Positions 1 through 8,984 are shown, counted from the stretch's first letter. The stretch: 64,000 nt of DNA from an uncultured Clostridia bacterium (GCA_944362705.1 CALVTO010000001.1:273623-337622), one strand, 5' to 3'. Translations and numbers: made by a program. Notes: generated by a model from the letters alone, not told the origin.

Positions 1-60
1 TTCTTCTTTAAAAAGTTTAAACGTACGCCAATGATATTGCCAATTATTTACAGAGTATAA
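1..60 (+). CDS. C-terminal end of an upstream gene (partial)
   Basis: An open frame enters from the left edge and stops at the TAA at 58-60. It gives 19 residues rich in Phe and Lys and ending in IIYRV. The next gene's ribosome binding site (AGGAG, 61-65) follows at once, so the two are probably co-transcribed. Too little is visible to name the product. Confidence 0.45.
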   Translation, partial: FFFKKFKRTPMILPIIYRV

Positions 61-73
61 AGGAGCGCAAAAC

Positions 74-973
74 ATGCAAAACAAAGCGTGGGAAAACGAA
101 GAATTTTCTGGGTTTAACGATTTAGATAGTTTCGATGCTTTAGATATTACCGAAGAAGAAACCGAAACCGTAAACGAGCCAACCCCAACACAAACCAAAG
201 AACACCATGCAAACAAAACGCAAACCCAAGATGTAAACGTAGAGCAAGGCGCAAACCCAAACAAGCATACCCATGCTAACAAGCATGCATCAGCTAGCCA
301 AACGCCACAAGATTTAACCCTAAGCAAAGATATGCTTGGTAAACGCGTTATGGGGTATATAGATAACGAAAAGCAAGCCGAGGCGGTGTTAAAAAAATTA
401 GAAAAATACGCGTCGGAGCAATTTGTACCTATTTTGCGTACAGGCACGGCACGCTTATTAAAACAAATGGTACGCAAGGTGCAACCAGCAAGTGCGTTAG
501 AAATTGGCACAGCTATAGGGTATAGTGGTACCATCATTCTTTCTAATAGCCCATCGTGTGAACTTGTCACCATAGAACTCGACCCAGGCGCCGTAAAAAT
601 GGCAAGCAAAGCGTTTGCCAAAGCGCGGGTAGACGAGCGCGTAACCATTTTAGAAGAAGATTGTATGGTGGCGGTGCCAGAACTTGAAAAAGCAGGCATG
701 GGCTTTGACTTTATTTTTCTAGATGGGCCAAAGGGGCAGTATATTCGCTTGTTGCCACATTTGGTAGCCTTACTTAATAAAGGTGGTATACTGTTTGCCG
801 ATAACGTACTTTTCCGCGGTTACGTTACAGGCAAAGAACCTACACCAAAACGTTTTAAAACCATTGTAAAACGCATGCAAGAGTTTTTAGCTAAGGCTAA
901 ACAACACCCGCAACTAATTAATGTAGAAATTATGGAAATTGAAGACGGCGTGTTGCTTGCTAATAAAGTGTAG
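74..973 (+). CDS. trmR: SAM-dependent O-methyltransferase, TrmR-like (tRNA wobble ho5U methylation)
   Basis: Class I SAM-dependent O-methyltransferase of the caffeoyl-CoA/catechol type. The SAM loop EIGTAIGYSG lies at residues 143-152, the acidic ribose-binding E-L-D at 168-170, and the likely metal ligands at D217 (LDGPK) and D243-N244 (ADN). In Bacillus the family member TrmR converts 5-hydroxyuridine at tRNA position 34 to 5-methoxyuridine. The next gene is a U32 protein of the kind that makes that hydroxyl, which supports the assignment. About 85 N-terminal residues are extra to the usual ~215-aa family: acidic first, then rich in Gln, Asn, His and Thr, probably disordered. The start has AGGAG at 61-65. 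The tRNA role is inferred from context. Confidence 0.8.
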   Translation: MQNKAWENEEFSGFNDLDSFDALDITEEETETVNEPTPTQTKEHHANKTQTQDVNVEQGANPNKHTHANKHASASQTPQDLTLSKDMLGKRVMGYIDNEKQAEAVLKKLEKYASEQFVPILRTGTARLLKQMVRKVQPASALEIGTAIGYSGTIILSNSPSCELVTIELDPGAVKMASKAFAKARVDERVTILEEDCMVAVPELEKAGMGFDFIFLDGPKGQYIRLLPHLVALLNKGGILFADNVLFRGYVTGKEPTPKRFKTIVKRMQEFLAKAKQHPQLINVEIMEIEDGVLLANKV

Positions 974-1055
974 TACGCACATTTTTACGTGCAGGCTTAT
1001 GCGTTCTATTTGAACGTTTATTGGTATACAAGTATATGCTACATGTATGCACGTG

Positions 1056-1080
1056 CAAGCGCTATAACATATGGCGCTTG
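1056..1080 (+). other. short hairpin between trmR and trhP
   Basis: A 7-bp inverted repeat (CAAGCGC at 1056-1062, GCGCTTG at 1074-1080) has an 11-base loop and is followed by TTTATA. It could be a weak terminator or an mRNA-processing hairpin. The T run is too short to call it a firm terminator. Confidence 0.3.
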
Positions 1081-1121
1081 TTTATACACAATTTTTAAAT
1101 AAACACTATAAAGGAAACATT

Positions 1122-2384
1122 ATGAAACAACCCTTAGAATTGTTAGCCCCAGCGGGTGATATGGAAAAACTAAAAACCGCGATTCATTTTGGAGCAAATG
1201 CCGTTTACATGGCAGGCAAGCAATATGGCTTGCGCGCGTATAGCGGTAATTTTTCTAATAACGAATTACAAGAAGCCGTAGCCTATGCGCATGCACATGG
1301 CGTAAAAGTGTATATTACACTGAATATCTTTGCGCATAATAAAGATTTTCAGGGTTTACAAGAATACTTGCAAACGCTTGAAAACGCAGGGGTAGATGCC
1401 GTTATTGTGTCCGACTTGGGTGTGTTTACATTTGTAAAACAACACACTAATTTAACCATTCACATTAGCACGCAAGCTAATACAACCAATAAATATACAG
1501 CAAAAATGTATGCCGATTTAGGCGCAAAGCGTATTATTTTAGCGCGCGAACTTACGGTAGAAGAAATACAAGAAATTCGCGCTTACTTACCCGAGAATAT
1601 AGAGCTAGAATGTTTTGTGCATGGCGCTATGTGTATTAGTTATAGTGGAAGGTGTTTGCTCTCGAATTACCTAACAGGGCGCGATAGTAACCACGGTGAA
1701 TGCGTACAAGCGTGCCGTTGGAGTTGGCAATTAACCAACGTTCAAGGTGAAAAAGTGCCTATGTATAAAGTGCAAGAGCGCACCAAACATGCCGACGAAC
1801 TCTCGGTAACCGAAGATGACTACGGCACATATATTTTTAATAGTAAAGATATGAACCTACTTGCACATTTAGATATTTTAGCACAAGCAGGTGTAACAAG
1901 TTTCAAAATTGAGGGCCGAATGAAATCGCCTTATTACACGGCAACGGTAGTCAATGCGTATCGCCGTGCTATCAACCAACTAGAAAACTTGCCATTGGGC
2001 GCACGCTACACGCCAGACCCAACACTTATGGCAGAACTACAAAAGGCTAGCCATAGGCAATATACCACAGGGTTTACCATAAACAACGAAACCGTAAAAC
2101 AAAATTACGAAACTTGCGTGCAAACACAAGAAAGCGTGTTTATAGCCCTTGTGAAAGATGTGCAAAACGATTATATTGTGGTAGAAATGCGAAATAGGTT
2201 TAAAGTGGGTGACGTGTTAGAAATACTTTCGCCAACTGCGCTATTTGGTAAAACGCTTACTGTACAACGTATGGAAACCATGCAAGGCGAAAGGGTAACC
2301 GACGCAAAACTTGTGCAACAACAATTAAAAATATACACAAGCCTAGCACCGCAGTGTCAGGTAGGCGATATGTTACGCAAATAA
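1122..2384 (+). CDS. trhP: U32 family protein, TrhP-like tRNA uridine-34 hydroxylase
   Basis: U32 'peptidase' family protein, 420 aa. The family's N-terminal LLAPAGD is followed by the signature around FVHGAMC and a cysteine set at C164, C171, C178, C194 and C198, fitting an iron-sulfur site. In Escherichia coli and Bacillus such proteins install the 5-hydroxyl on wobble uridine of tRNA, using a prephenate-derived factor. The adjacent TrmR-like methyltransferase would then finish 5-methoxyuridine. Bacillus has two U32 genes here; only one is seen. I chose the ATG at 1122 because AAAGGAAA lies just upstream; an in-frame ATG at 1071 lacks a good site. Collagenase-type peptidase activity is the older annotation and is less likely. 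Confidence 0.82.
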   Translation: MKQPLELLAPAGDMEKLKTAIHFGANAVYMAGKQYGLRAYSGNFSNNELQEAVAYAHAHGVKVYITLNIFAHNKDFQGLQEYLQTLENAGVDAVIVSDLGVFTFVKQHTNLTIHISTQANTTNKYTAKMYADLGAKRIILARELTVEEIQEIRAYLPENIELECFVHGAMCISYSGRCLLSNYLTGRDSNHGECVQACRWSWQLTNVQGEKVPMYKVQERTKHADELSVTEDDYGTYIFNSKDMNLLAHLDILAQAGVTSFKIEGRMKSPYYTATVVNAYRRAINQLENLPLGARYTPDPTLMAELQKASHRQYTTGFTINNETVKQNYETCVQTQESVFIALVKDVQNDYIVVEMRNRFKVGDVLEILSPTALFGKTLTVQRMETMQGERVTDAKLVQQQLKIYTSLAPQCQVGDMLRK

Positions 2385-2423
2385 CACACGTGCCTATAAA
2401 AAGAATATGGTATGTGTTTTTTA
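2383..2423 (+). terminator. imperfect terminator after trhP
   Basis: AACACA (2383-2388) pairs with TGTGTT (2413-2418) around an imperfect inner stem (CCTAT/ATGG), and a T-rich tract follows. The stem is interrupted, so this is a moderate call. Confidence 0.4.
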
Positions 2424-2684
2424 TGCTTTTACATACATGTAACATGGTGTTGTGTGTATCATTACGTGCATGCATTACGTGTAAATGAATGTATATTTTA
2501 TAATAAACCTTAACAATGTATGTTTATACAACTCATTTGTATATGTCCATAGCGTAAACACAACCATGCTTTGTATATATGCAAGTATACATTGGTTCAT
2601 TGTTTGTTTACAAAATAGTTAAGCAAACATTCTTACGTATGTTTTACTCGTTTTTTTGCCTATCGGTAACTAAAAAAACTTATG
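2424..2684. other. AT-rich intergenic region, no gene seen
   Basis: No credible coding frame with a ribosome binding site is visible between the trhP terminator and the rnpB promoter. The stretch is AT-rich with scattered ACGTG and ATGCAT words. Confidence 0.5.
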
Positions 2685-2713
2685 TTGACAAACTTATATA
2701 AACTGCATATACT
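2685..2713 (+). promoter_or_regulatory. promoter of rnpB
   Basis: TTGACA (2685-2690), 17-base spacer, TATACT (2708-2713). The predicted start is about 2719-2720, exactly where the P1 helix of RNase P RNA begins. Confidence 0.85.
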
Positions 2714-2719
2714 ATATTA

Positions 2720-3056
2720 GAGTTGGTTGGATGGTTGCGCAACGCCTTGTGCGTTGTGAGGAAAGTCCGAGCATCACAGAGCAGGGTGCTTGCTAACGGC
2801 AAGCGTGGGTAACCATAGGAAGAGGGCAACAGAAATAAACCGCCTAAGCCTTACGGCCGGCAAGGATGGAAATGTGCGGTAAGAGCGCACACGGAAGCAT
2901 GGTGACATGTTTCTGCTGTAAACTCCACCCGATGCAAGATGTGGAATCGTTATAACGCTGCTCGCCAGATTCCCCCAATCGCTAGAGCGTTATGGCAACA
3001 TAACGTCGAGATAGATAACCATCTTCAATGACAGAACTCGGCTTACAGGCCAACTC
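2720..3056 (+). ncRNA. rnpB: RNase P RNA (M1-type catalytic RNA)
   Basis: Catalytic RNA of ribonuclease P, which removes the 5' leader from precursor tRNAs. The helix P1 strands GAGTTGG (2720-2726) and CCAACTC (3050-3056) close the molecule. Conserved core segments are present: GAGGAAAGTCCGAGC near 2758-2772, an ACAGAAA near 2830, GGTAAGAGCGCAC near 2878-2890, and GACAGAACTCGGCTTACAG near 3030-3048. The layout fits the ancestral type A better than Bacillus type B, but I did not fold it. A promoter and an intrinsic terminator flank it, so it is a free-standing transcription unit. Confidence 0.95.
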
Positions 3057-3064
3057 AAAACAAC

Positions 3065-3090
3065 GCGTAGCTTTTTGCTACGCTTTTATT
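3065..3090 (+). terminator. rnpB terminator
   Basis: Perfect 7-bp stem GCGTAGC / GCTACGC (3065-3071 and 3077-3083), loop of five T, followed by a T-rich tract. Confidence 0.85.
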
Positions 3091-3379
3091 TTGTTTGTTT
3101 TTTACGTTTCATAAAATATACGCTTTCGCTTGCTTTGTTTTTATATTTTCCGTAATGCATGCAAGAACATGCTAAAATAATATAGTTTTTACAAAAATAA
3201 TAACAATTTTTGCATATTTTGTTTTAAAACTTTTATTTTTTAAAAAAATATATACACCTTTACTTTTGTTTTATGCTGCTCACTTTTTGTGCTTTTCTAC
3301 TCTTTTATGATGTCAACCCATTTGTTTTATTTTAAGCGTTTTGCTTCTACTTGGGTATGCAACAATACCTTACATTTTG
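3091..3379. other. very AT-rich intergenic region, no gene seen
   Basis: Nothing coding is supported here. The stretch is dominated by A and T runs and ends at a possible sporulation promoter in front of sigK. Confidence 0.5.
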
Positions 3380-3408
3380 GTATATTATGTCGAAACGTTG
3401 CATAAGGT
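3380..3408 (+). promoter_or_regulatory. putative sigma-E-type promoter of sigK
   Basis: GTATATT (3380-3386), 14-base spacer, CATAAGGT (3401-3408). Against the Bacillus sigma-E consensus KMATATT-N14/15-CATACAHT this gives 6 of 7 and 6 of 8 matches. The -10 box followed by A also fits CATAnnnTA of sigma-K itself. In Bacillus sigK is transcribed by sigma-E. The start would fall around 3414, just at the ribosome binding site. By-eye call. Confidence 0.45.
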
Positions 3409-3430
3409 AAACCAAGGGGGAAAACACGCA

Positions 3431-4126
3431 TTGAATTTTATTTTAGAATTACTTACAAAACTATTCTTTTTTACAGGCAAGCTTTCTAAACAATCGGCAT
3501 TTGCCAAACCACTTACACCCGAAGAAGAAGCAGAGTGTTTTGAGGCACTTACACAAAATAAGCCTTGGGCCATGGAAAAGCTTATTAAGCACAACTTACG
3601 TTTGGTTGCGCATGTAGCAAAAAAATATAAAGGTAGCCCATTAGAAGAAGAACTTATAAGTGTAGGAAGTGTGGGATTATTTAAAGCCATTAAAACATTT
3701 CGGCCTGCGCAAGGAAATGAATTTTCTACATACGCATCTCGTTGTATAGAAAACGAAATGCTTATGCTGTTTCGAGCAGAGAAGAAACGCCAAGCTGATG
3801 TATCGTTAGAAGAAAGCGTAGGTAAAGATAAAGACGGAAACGATTTATATTTAAAAGAAGTTTACATCACCGATACTGATTCTTGCACATATATAGCAGA
3901 ACTAAAAATTATATACGAGCAAGTGCTTGCTATTATGAAAGCTACACTTACACCAAGAGATTTAGAAATTATAGAATACAGGTTTGGGTTAAATGGCAAA
4001 CAGCCACTCACACAAATTGAATTATCAAAACGAATGGGTATTTCGCGTTCGTATATTTCACGCATAGAAAATAAAGCAATTTTGCTTGTGCGTAAAAAAG
4101 CGCAAGAAAAAGGGCTAAGCATGTAA
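3431..4126 (+). CDS. sigK: RNA polymerase sporulation sigma factor, SigK type
   Basis: Sigma-70 family factor, 231 aa, of the sporulation SigE/SigK branch. The N-terminus with a hydrophobic patch ending LFFFTG, then KPLTPEEE, is characteristic of SigK. Region 2 follows (HNLRLVAHVAKKY, then ELISVGSVGLFKAIKTF and FSTYASRCIENEMLM), then region 4 with a helix-turn-helix (MGISRSYISRIENKA). It would direct late mother-cell transcription during endospore formation. The start is TTG at 3431, ten bases after AAGGGGG (3414-3420); an upstream frame opening at 3341 has no such site. No skin-element interruption is seen in the gene. SigE is the alternative reading, but the N-terminal motif favours SigK. 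Confidence 0.85.
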   Translation: MNFILELLTKLFFFTGKLSKQSAFAKPLTPEEEAECFEALTQNKPWAMEKLIKHNLRLVAHVAKKYKGSPLEEELISVGSVGLFKAIKTFRPAQGNEFSTYASRCIENEMLMLFRAEKKRQADVSLEESVGKDKDGNDLYLKEVYITDTDSCTYIAELKIIYEQVLAIMKATLTPRDLEIIEYRFGLNGKQPLTQIELSKRMGISRSYISRIENKAILLVRKKAQEKGLSM

Positions 4127-4133
4127 AAATGGT

Positions 4134-5117
4134 ATGTGTATTTTTGCGCAAATAGGGCATACTCTTTGTATGCTTTTTATTTGTATAAGCGTTTGTATTT
4201 GTATGGCGGGCGTGTTATGTGTTTTATGCAAAACGCGCTTTTTGCCACGTTTGCCTTTCGATATATTGGGCGTAGAGCATGGCTTTCTATTTTTACAAAA
4301 TCAGTACAAACTTGCATATGATAAAAAGCACAAAAAACGCAAAATGGTAAAAAAATATGCTAAAAACAATATAAAAAACGCAAAAAACACGCAAAACGTT
4401 TGTCATTTTGCAAAAAATTCTAGTTTGCAAAGTTTAGAAAAAACAGCGCCTTTGTATTTATATAATGCGCGTAAAAACCTACTAAATTTTATGCATACGC
4501 TTTCACATTTTCCTAACACATTTTTATTACCGCTTAGCTGTTTGTATAAATATAAACTAGCACTACTTTCGGTGTGTCAAACATTAAAAAAAGAGTGCGA
4601 AAAGTTGCATGGGCAAACGTTTCGGCATATTCAATCTAAGTGTGTGGTTTCTATGTTTGCTTGGTTTTTTGCGTGTGATATGCTCTTAAAAAAACCAATG
4701 TCTTTGCAAGGTGTGCTTACGCAAATATACGCTTTTCGCAAGCCTACGCAAAAAGAAATAAAAGCTTTACCCACGCTTATTTGCTTACATATTATTTCGC
4801 TATTGTATGCGCTTGTGTGTGATGTGCAAACCATGCATAAACAAATTCAAAAAGGTAAACAAACCAAAAAATTTTCCTTGCGTGTGGTAAAACAATCGCC
4901 GGCATTTTTGTACGGTGCTTACGCTTTTAGTGAAGCAAAAATTGCTTTGTTTTCCGTACATAAAAAGGCAGGGGTAAAGGCGACAAAGCATGTGGTAAAA
5001 GAGAGTTTACAAACCAAGCGCCACATAGAACATTTGGTTTGTTGGCTATTTGAAATTATACGCGAAAAAGAACAAGCGCGCGCAGGTAAATGGCGTAAAA
5101 AAGCATCTGCATCGTAA
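4134..5117 (+). CDS. unrecognised basic protein with N-terminal membrane segment
   Basis: A 327-aa frame starts 7 bases after sigK and lies on the same strand, so it may share the sigK transcript. Residues about 8-32 are hydrophobic and Cys-rich (membrane anchor or signal). The rest is strongly basic and probably helical, with further hydrophobic stretches near 165-185 and 210-230. I do not recognise the family. A segment near residues 180-235 (ending ALPTLICLHIISLLYAL) faintly recalls the helical N-terminal region of cyclic beta-glucan synthases of family GH94, but no catalytic domain follows. No good ribosome binding site fits the ATG at 4134; the ATG at 4203 is another possible start. A sporulation role is only a guess from position. 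Confidence 0.5.
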   Translation: MCIFAQIGHTLCMLFICISVCICMAGVLCVLCKTRFLPRLPFDILGVEHGFLFLQNQYKLAYDKKHKKRKMVKKYAKNNIKNAKNTQNVCHFAKNSSLQSLEKTAPLYLYNARKNLLNFMHTLSHFPNTFLLPLSCLYKYKLALLSVCQTLKKECEKLHGQTFRHIQSKCVVSMFAWFFACDMLLKKPMSLQGVLTQIYAFRKPTQKEIKALPTLICLHIISLLYALVCDVQTMHKQIQKGKQTKKFSLRVVKQSPAFLYGAYAFSEAKIALFSVHKKAGVKATKHVVKESLQTKRHIEHLVCWLFEIIREKEQARAGKWRKKASAS

Positions 5118-5249
5118 TCCATAAAAAAACACATATATAAAAAAACACAAATATTGTTTTGTTATTTTTTTAAGCAAACGCACAATGCGACTTTGCTTTT
5201 TTTGTTGTAAAAAACTTTATTTCCTTTACGTAAAAGCGTGTGCTTTTGT

Positions 5250-5278
5250 TTTACAAACAAAAACAAAATATGTATACT
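5250..5278 (+). promoter_or_regulatory. promoter of rarA-helD
   Basis: TTTACA (5250-5255), 17-base spacer, TATACT (5273-5278) preceded by TG. It lies 21 bases before the rarA start codon. Confidence 0.7.
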
Positions 5279-5299
5279 TATGGCAGGAGAACGTAGGGT

Positions 5300-6613
5300 A
5301 TGGAAGAATTTCATGTATCTTCAGCCACGCTTGCACCGCTTTCCGAGCGTATGCGCCCACAAACCTTAGAAGAATTTTTAGGGCAAGGGCATATTGTTCG
5401 CAAGGGTTCGGCGCTGTTTCGTGCCATTACGGCAGGTACTTTAGGTAGCTGTATTTTCTTTGGGCCACCGGGTACAGGTAAAACCACGTTAGCGGGTATT
5501 ATTGCCAACCAAATGCAAGGCAACTTTGTGAAATTAAATGCCGTTTCGTGTGGGGTGCAAGAAGTAAAAGAAGTCATTAGCCAAGCCAAACGCGACTTGC
5601 AACTTTTAGGTAAAAAAACCTATTTGTTGTTAGATGAATGTCATAGGTTTAATAAAGCGCAGTCCGATTCCATGCTCGAAGCTATAGAAAAAGGGTACAT
5701 TACCTTTATTGGTAGCACCACCGAAAATCCGTTTACCAGTATGACGCGTGCCATTGTTTCGCGTTGCCAAATATTTGAATTTCGCGCCCTAACCAAAACC
5801 GATATTTTAGCACTTTTAAACCGTGCGCTAACCGATAGCACGCGTGGGTTTGGTGCATTAAACATACACATTTCTACCGAAGCGCTTGAAATTTTAGCAA
5901 ATCGTAGTGCGGGTGATGCGCGTAGCGCGCTAAGCAGTTTAGAACTTGCCGTTTTAAGCACCCCTAGCGCCGAAGATAACTCTATTACCATTACCAAAGA
6001 AATTGCAGACGAATGTTCTAAGCATAACATTCTAGCCATCGATACCGATATTTATTACGATATGCTTTCCGCTTTTTGCAAAAGTTTGCGCGGAAGCGAC
6101 GCCGACGCCGCATTGTATTGGAGTTTTCGTTTAATTGAAGCAGGGGTCGACCCGCTTATTATTTGCCGAAGGCTTATAGCCCATGCCAGCGAAGATGTTG
6201 GTTTAGCCAACTCGCAAGCATTAGTGGTGGCTACATCGGCACTTACGGCGTACCAAAATTTAGGCAAACCCGAAGGGCTTATTCCACTAGCGCATGCTAT
6301 TATTTACGTGTGCATGTCGCCAAAATCAAACCGCGTCATTATTGCGCTTAACCAAGCACAAGAAGATGCAAAAAATTCATTTTCAGGTGCGGTGCCTGCG
6401 CATTTAAAAAACACCAATTACATGAATGAAAAACGCGCGAAATATATTTACCCGCACGACCTAGGCGGTTATGCTAAACAACAATACATGCCCGATGAAT
6501 TTAAACATAGGGTATACTATGTACCAAGTGCCAACGGAAGCGAAAAAAGTATTGTGCTTCCGCCAGAAAAACAAGCGCTATTAAAACATAAGGAGGACGC
6601 AAACCATGATTAG
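5300..6613 (+). CDS. rarA: replication-associated recombination protein A (RarA/MgsA AAA+ ATPase)
   Basis: AAA+ ATPase of the RarA/Mgs1/WRNIP1 family, 437 aa, which acts at stalled or gapped replication forks. Walker A GPPGTGKT is at residues 55-62 and Walker B with DECH at 112-115. Sensor 1 STTENP and an arginine-finger region VSRC follow. The C-terminal part (SFRLIEAG, then SEDVGLA and a PLAHAIIY stretch) is the family's tetramerisation and MgsA region. The start follows AGGAG at 5285-5289. It overlaps the next gene by 8 bases, so the two are translationally linked. The frame is intact and of normal length. Confidence 0.93.
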   Translation: MEEFHVSSATLAPLSERMRPQTLEEFLGQGHIVRKGSALFRAITAGTLGSCIFFGPPGTGKTTLAGIIANQMQGNFVKLNAVSCGVQEVKEVISQAKRDLQLLGKKTYLLLDECHRFNKAQSDSMLEAIEKGYITFIGSTTENPFTSMTRAIVSRCQIFEFRALTKTDILALLNRALTDSTRGFGALNIHISTEALEILANRSAGDARSALSSLELAVLSTPSAEDNSITITKEIADECSKHNILAIDTDIYYDMLSAFCKSLRGSDADAALYWSFRLIEAGVDPLIICRRLIAHASEDVGLANSQALVVATSALTAYQNLGKPEGLIPLAHAIIYVCMSPKSNRVIIALNQAQEDAKNSFSGAVPAHLKNTNYMNEKRAKYIYPHDLGGYAKQQYMPDEFKHRVYYVPSANGSEKSIVLPPEKQALLKHKEDANHD

Positions 6614-8780
6614 TGAAAAAGAACTTAAAAAAGAAAGAGATTATTTAAAAACCGTTCTTTACATTTTAGAAAAAGAAATTTCCAAATACGATGGTTGGCA
6701 ACAACTTATGGAACAATCTATTTACACAAAAATGAAGTATGTGTGGGAAGAAGGAGAAAACGACCCAGATATTATTTCGCAAATTAAGCAAACCATCAAC
6801 CGAGAAGAAGCCACGGTAGCCAATGCCGATAAACAAAAGCAAGTGTACGCCCGCATGATTAAAAGCGCATACTTTGCTCGTATAGATTTCGACGATGGCG
6901 AAGAAGTGTTGCCGGTATATATTGGTATTGCCACACTAGAAAACGGTGGTCACTTTTACATATACGATTGGCGCGCGCCAATATCTAGTTTGTTCTACGA
7001 TTATGAACTAGGCGACGCGAGTTACACTTTACCAAACGGCGACGAGGTGCATGGTAAAATTACATTAAAGCGTCAGTATAAAATAGAAAACGATACCATT
7101 GTGCAAATTTTTGATACCAACACACAAATTATTGATGAAATTTTGCGTGAAATGCTCGAAGGCAATGCGTCTACCAAAATGAAGAACATTGTAAAAACCA
7201 TTCAAAAAGAGCAAAACAAAGTTATTCGTAAACAAGCCGATTTGTTGGTGGTGCAAGGCCCAGCTGGTAGCGGTAAAACCAGTGTTGCTATGCATAAAAT
7301 TGCCTACCTATTATATAGCGAACGCAAAACACTTAAAAATGAAAACGTTTTAATTATGAGCCCTAACGAAATTTTCTCAGATTATATTTCAGGCGTATTG
7401 CCAGAAATGGGTGAAGATAACGTTTACCAAACCACCTTTATGGATTACATTAAAAGTAACCTACACGAATTTAAAGTGAAAGGTAGCATGAACGAAATAT
7501 ACGAAGAAGTATATGGCAACGAACTTAATCGTTCGGTTATGTATTATTCGGCAAAATTAAAATTTGGCGCAGTGTACATCAACTTAATTGAAAACTTTTT
7601 GCATCAAAAGAAAGACCAGCTTTTATGCATCACCGATTACGTTTCCGATGGCAAAGTTTTAATAGATAAAGAATTTTTAAGCAAATATTCCGACGAATTA
7701 GTAGCCACAGGTAAAAGTTACCGCGAACGGAACCGCCTCATTGTACAAAAAATATTGTTACATTTAGATATTAAATTGCATAAAGAGCCAAAACAACGTG
7801 CAAAACTTAAAAAGCAACTTGAAGGCGCGGTAGATAAAATTAAACCAAAAAATTTATACCTAGAACTGTATTCAAATAAAGATGCCTTTATTTCTATGAT
7901 AGAAGACATTTATAACGAAACAGGCACGCCAAAAGATGTTCGCTTAACAATAAAACAATTATCCGATATTTTTGAATACACATCTCAGTTGCTATCTAAA
8001 AACATTATTCCGTTTGAAGATGTAACAGGGTTTATGTATTTGCGTAGTAGGTTACTTGGCACCAAGGGAACAACCAATTTAAAATATGTTATTATAGACG
8101 AAGCGCAAGATTATACGCTTATGCAATACAAAATTATCAACGAAATATTTAAAAATTGTAAACTTACCGTGCTAGGTGACGTAAACCAATGCATTATGCC
8201 ATTTAACAAATACACCGATTTAGCAAAAATTATCAACACGCTAAAAGAAGGTAGAGAAGGTGCCGTAGTAGACGAAAGCTATTTAACCAAAACCTACCGC
8301 TCTACTTGGGAAATTAACGATTTTGCGAAATCTATTTTATCTACAACCGAAAACTATACGCAGGTAGATAGACATGGCGAGCCTGTACATATTTTTAAAG
8401 ATGGTATTCAAAAAAATGCATCACGCATTATTGATGATGCCATTCGTTTAAAAGAAACCTACCATACGGTAGCGGTTATTACCAAAACCGAAGCCCAAGC
8501 ACTAGAATTTAAAAAATTGTTAGAAGCCAAAAAGAAGGCATCACACTTTAAAGTTATGACCAACCAAGACAATGCTTTTAGCGAAGAAAAGGTTATGGTT
8601 ATTCCAAGTTACATTGCCAAAGGTTTAGAGTTTGATGCCGTACTTGTGTTAGATGCCGACAATACAAACTACACCGCACAAGACAAAAACTTGTTTTACG
8701 TAGTGGTTACACGTGCCTTGCATTATTTAGCTATATATTATCGCGAAAAACTAACCACGCTTATCCCAAAACAAAAATAA
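6606..8780 (+). CDS. helD: HelD-like UvrD-family ATPase (RNA polymerase recycling)
   Basis: Superfamily 1 helicase-like protein, 724 aa. The N-terminus is a long helical arm (residues 1-90), then VYIGIATL...YDWRAPISSLFYDY typical of HelD. Walker A GPAGSGKT is at 218-225, Walker B IIDEAQD near 497, and a C-terminal VVTRA motif near 700. HelD proteins bind RNA polymerase and use ATP to strip it from DNA or RNA, rather than unwinding duplexes. It begins inside the last codons of rarA with AAGGAGG just ahead. Linkage of rarA and helD may reflect shared handling of transcription-replication conflicts; that is inference. A generic UvrD-like helicase is the fallback name. Confidence 0.85.
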   Translation: MISEKELKKERDYLKTVLYILEKEISKYDGWQQLMEQSIYTKMKYVWEEGENDPDIISQIKQTINREEATVANADKQKQVYARMIKSAYFARIDFDDGEEVLPVYIGIATLENGGHFYIYDWRAPISSLFYDYELGDASYTLPNGDEVHGKITLKRQYKIENDTIVQIFDTNTQIIDEILREMLEGNASTKMKNIVKTIQKEQNKVIRKQADLLVVQGPAGSGKTSVAMHKIAYLLYSERKTLKNENVLIMSPNEIFSDYISGVLPEMGEDNVYQTTFMDYIKSNLHEFKVKGSMNEIYEEVYGNELNRSVMYYSAKLKFGAVYINLIENFLHQKKDQLLCITDYVSDGKVLIDKEFLSKYSDELVATGKSYRERNRLIVQKILLHLDIKLHKEPKQRAKLKKQLEGAVDKIKPKNLYLELYSNKDAFISMIEDIYNETGTPKDVRLTIKQLSDIFEYTSQLLSKNIIPFEDVTGFMYLRSRLLGTKGTTNLKYVIIDEAQDYTLMQYKIINEIFKNCKLTVLGDVNQCIMPFNKYTDLAKIINTLKEGREGAVVDESYLTKTYRSTWEINDFAKSILSTTENYTQVDRHGEPVHIFKDGIQKNASRIIDDAIRLKETYHTVAVITKTEAQALEFKKLLEAKKKASHFKVMTNQDNAFSEEKVMVIPSYIAKGLEFDAVLVLDADNTNYTAQDKNLFYVVVTRALHYLAIYYREKLTTLIPKQK

Positions 8781-8784
8781 CATT

Positions 8785-8808
8785 GGTGCAACACTTTGTT
8801 GCACCTTT
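8785..8808 (+). terminator. terminator after helD
   Basis: Perfect 8-bp stem GGTGCAAC / GTTGCACC (8785-8792, 8798-8805) with a five-base loop, followed by only three T. Stem strength is good but the T tract is short. Confidence 0.6.
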
Positions 8809-8810
8809 GC

Positions 8811-8872
8811 CGTGTAAAAGTGCGTAAACTACCCTCAAAGTATTGTGTATACACTTTTCCATACACAACACG
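8811..8872 (+). promoter_or_regulatory. possible structured 5' leader of the first pnuC-like gene
   Basis: CGTGT (8811-8815) can pair with ACACG (8868-8872), enclosing an inner 8-bp stem TTGTGTAT / ATACACAA (8843-8850, 8861-8868). It sits about 110 bases before a vitamin-transporter-like gene, where riboswitches are common. I recognise no known riboswitch consensus in it, and it could be a chance fold in AT-rich DNA. Confidence 0.25.
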
Positions 8873-8984
8873 AAAAAACTGCAAAAAGTGGTTGTAAAAA
8901 TATAAAAATACGCGTTAAAACTAACAAAATAGTTGTTTTACCAAAAGAAAACGCAAAAAATAAAAAAGGAGCATAAAGCCAAGC

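Noticed and set aside
8811-8984. NAD+-II or other known riboswitch before the first pnuC-like gene
   Set aside because: The position suits it, but I could not match any known consensus sequence, so I report only a possible structured leader.
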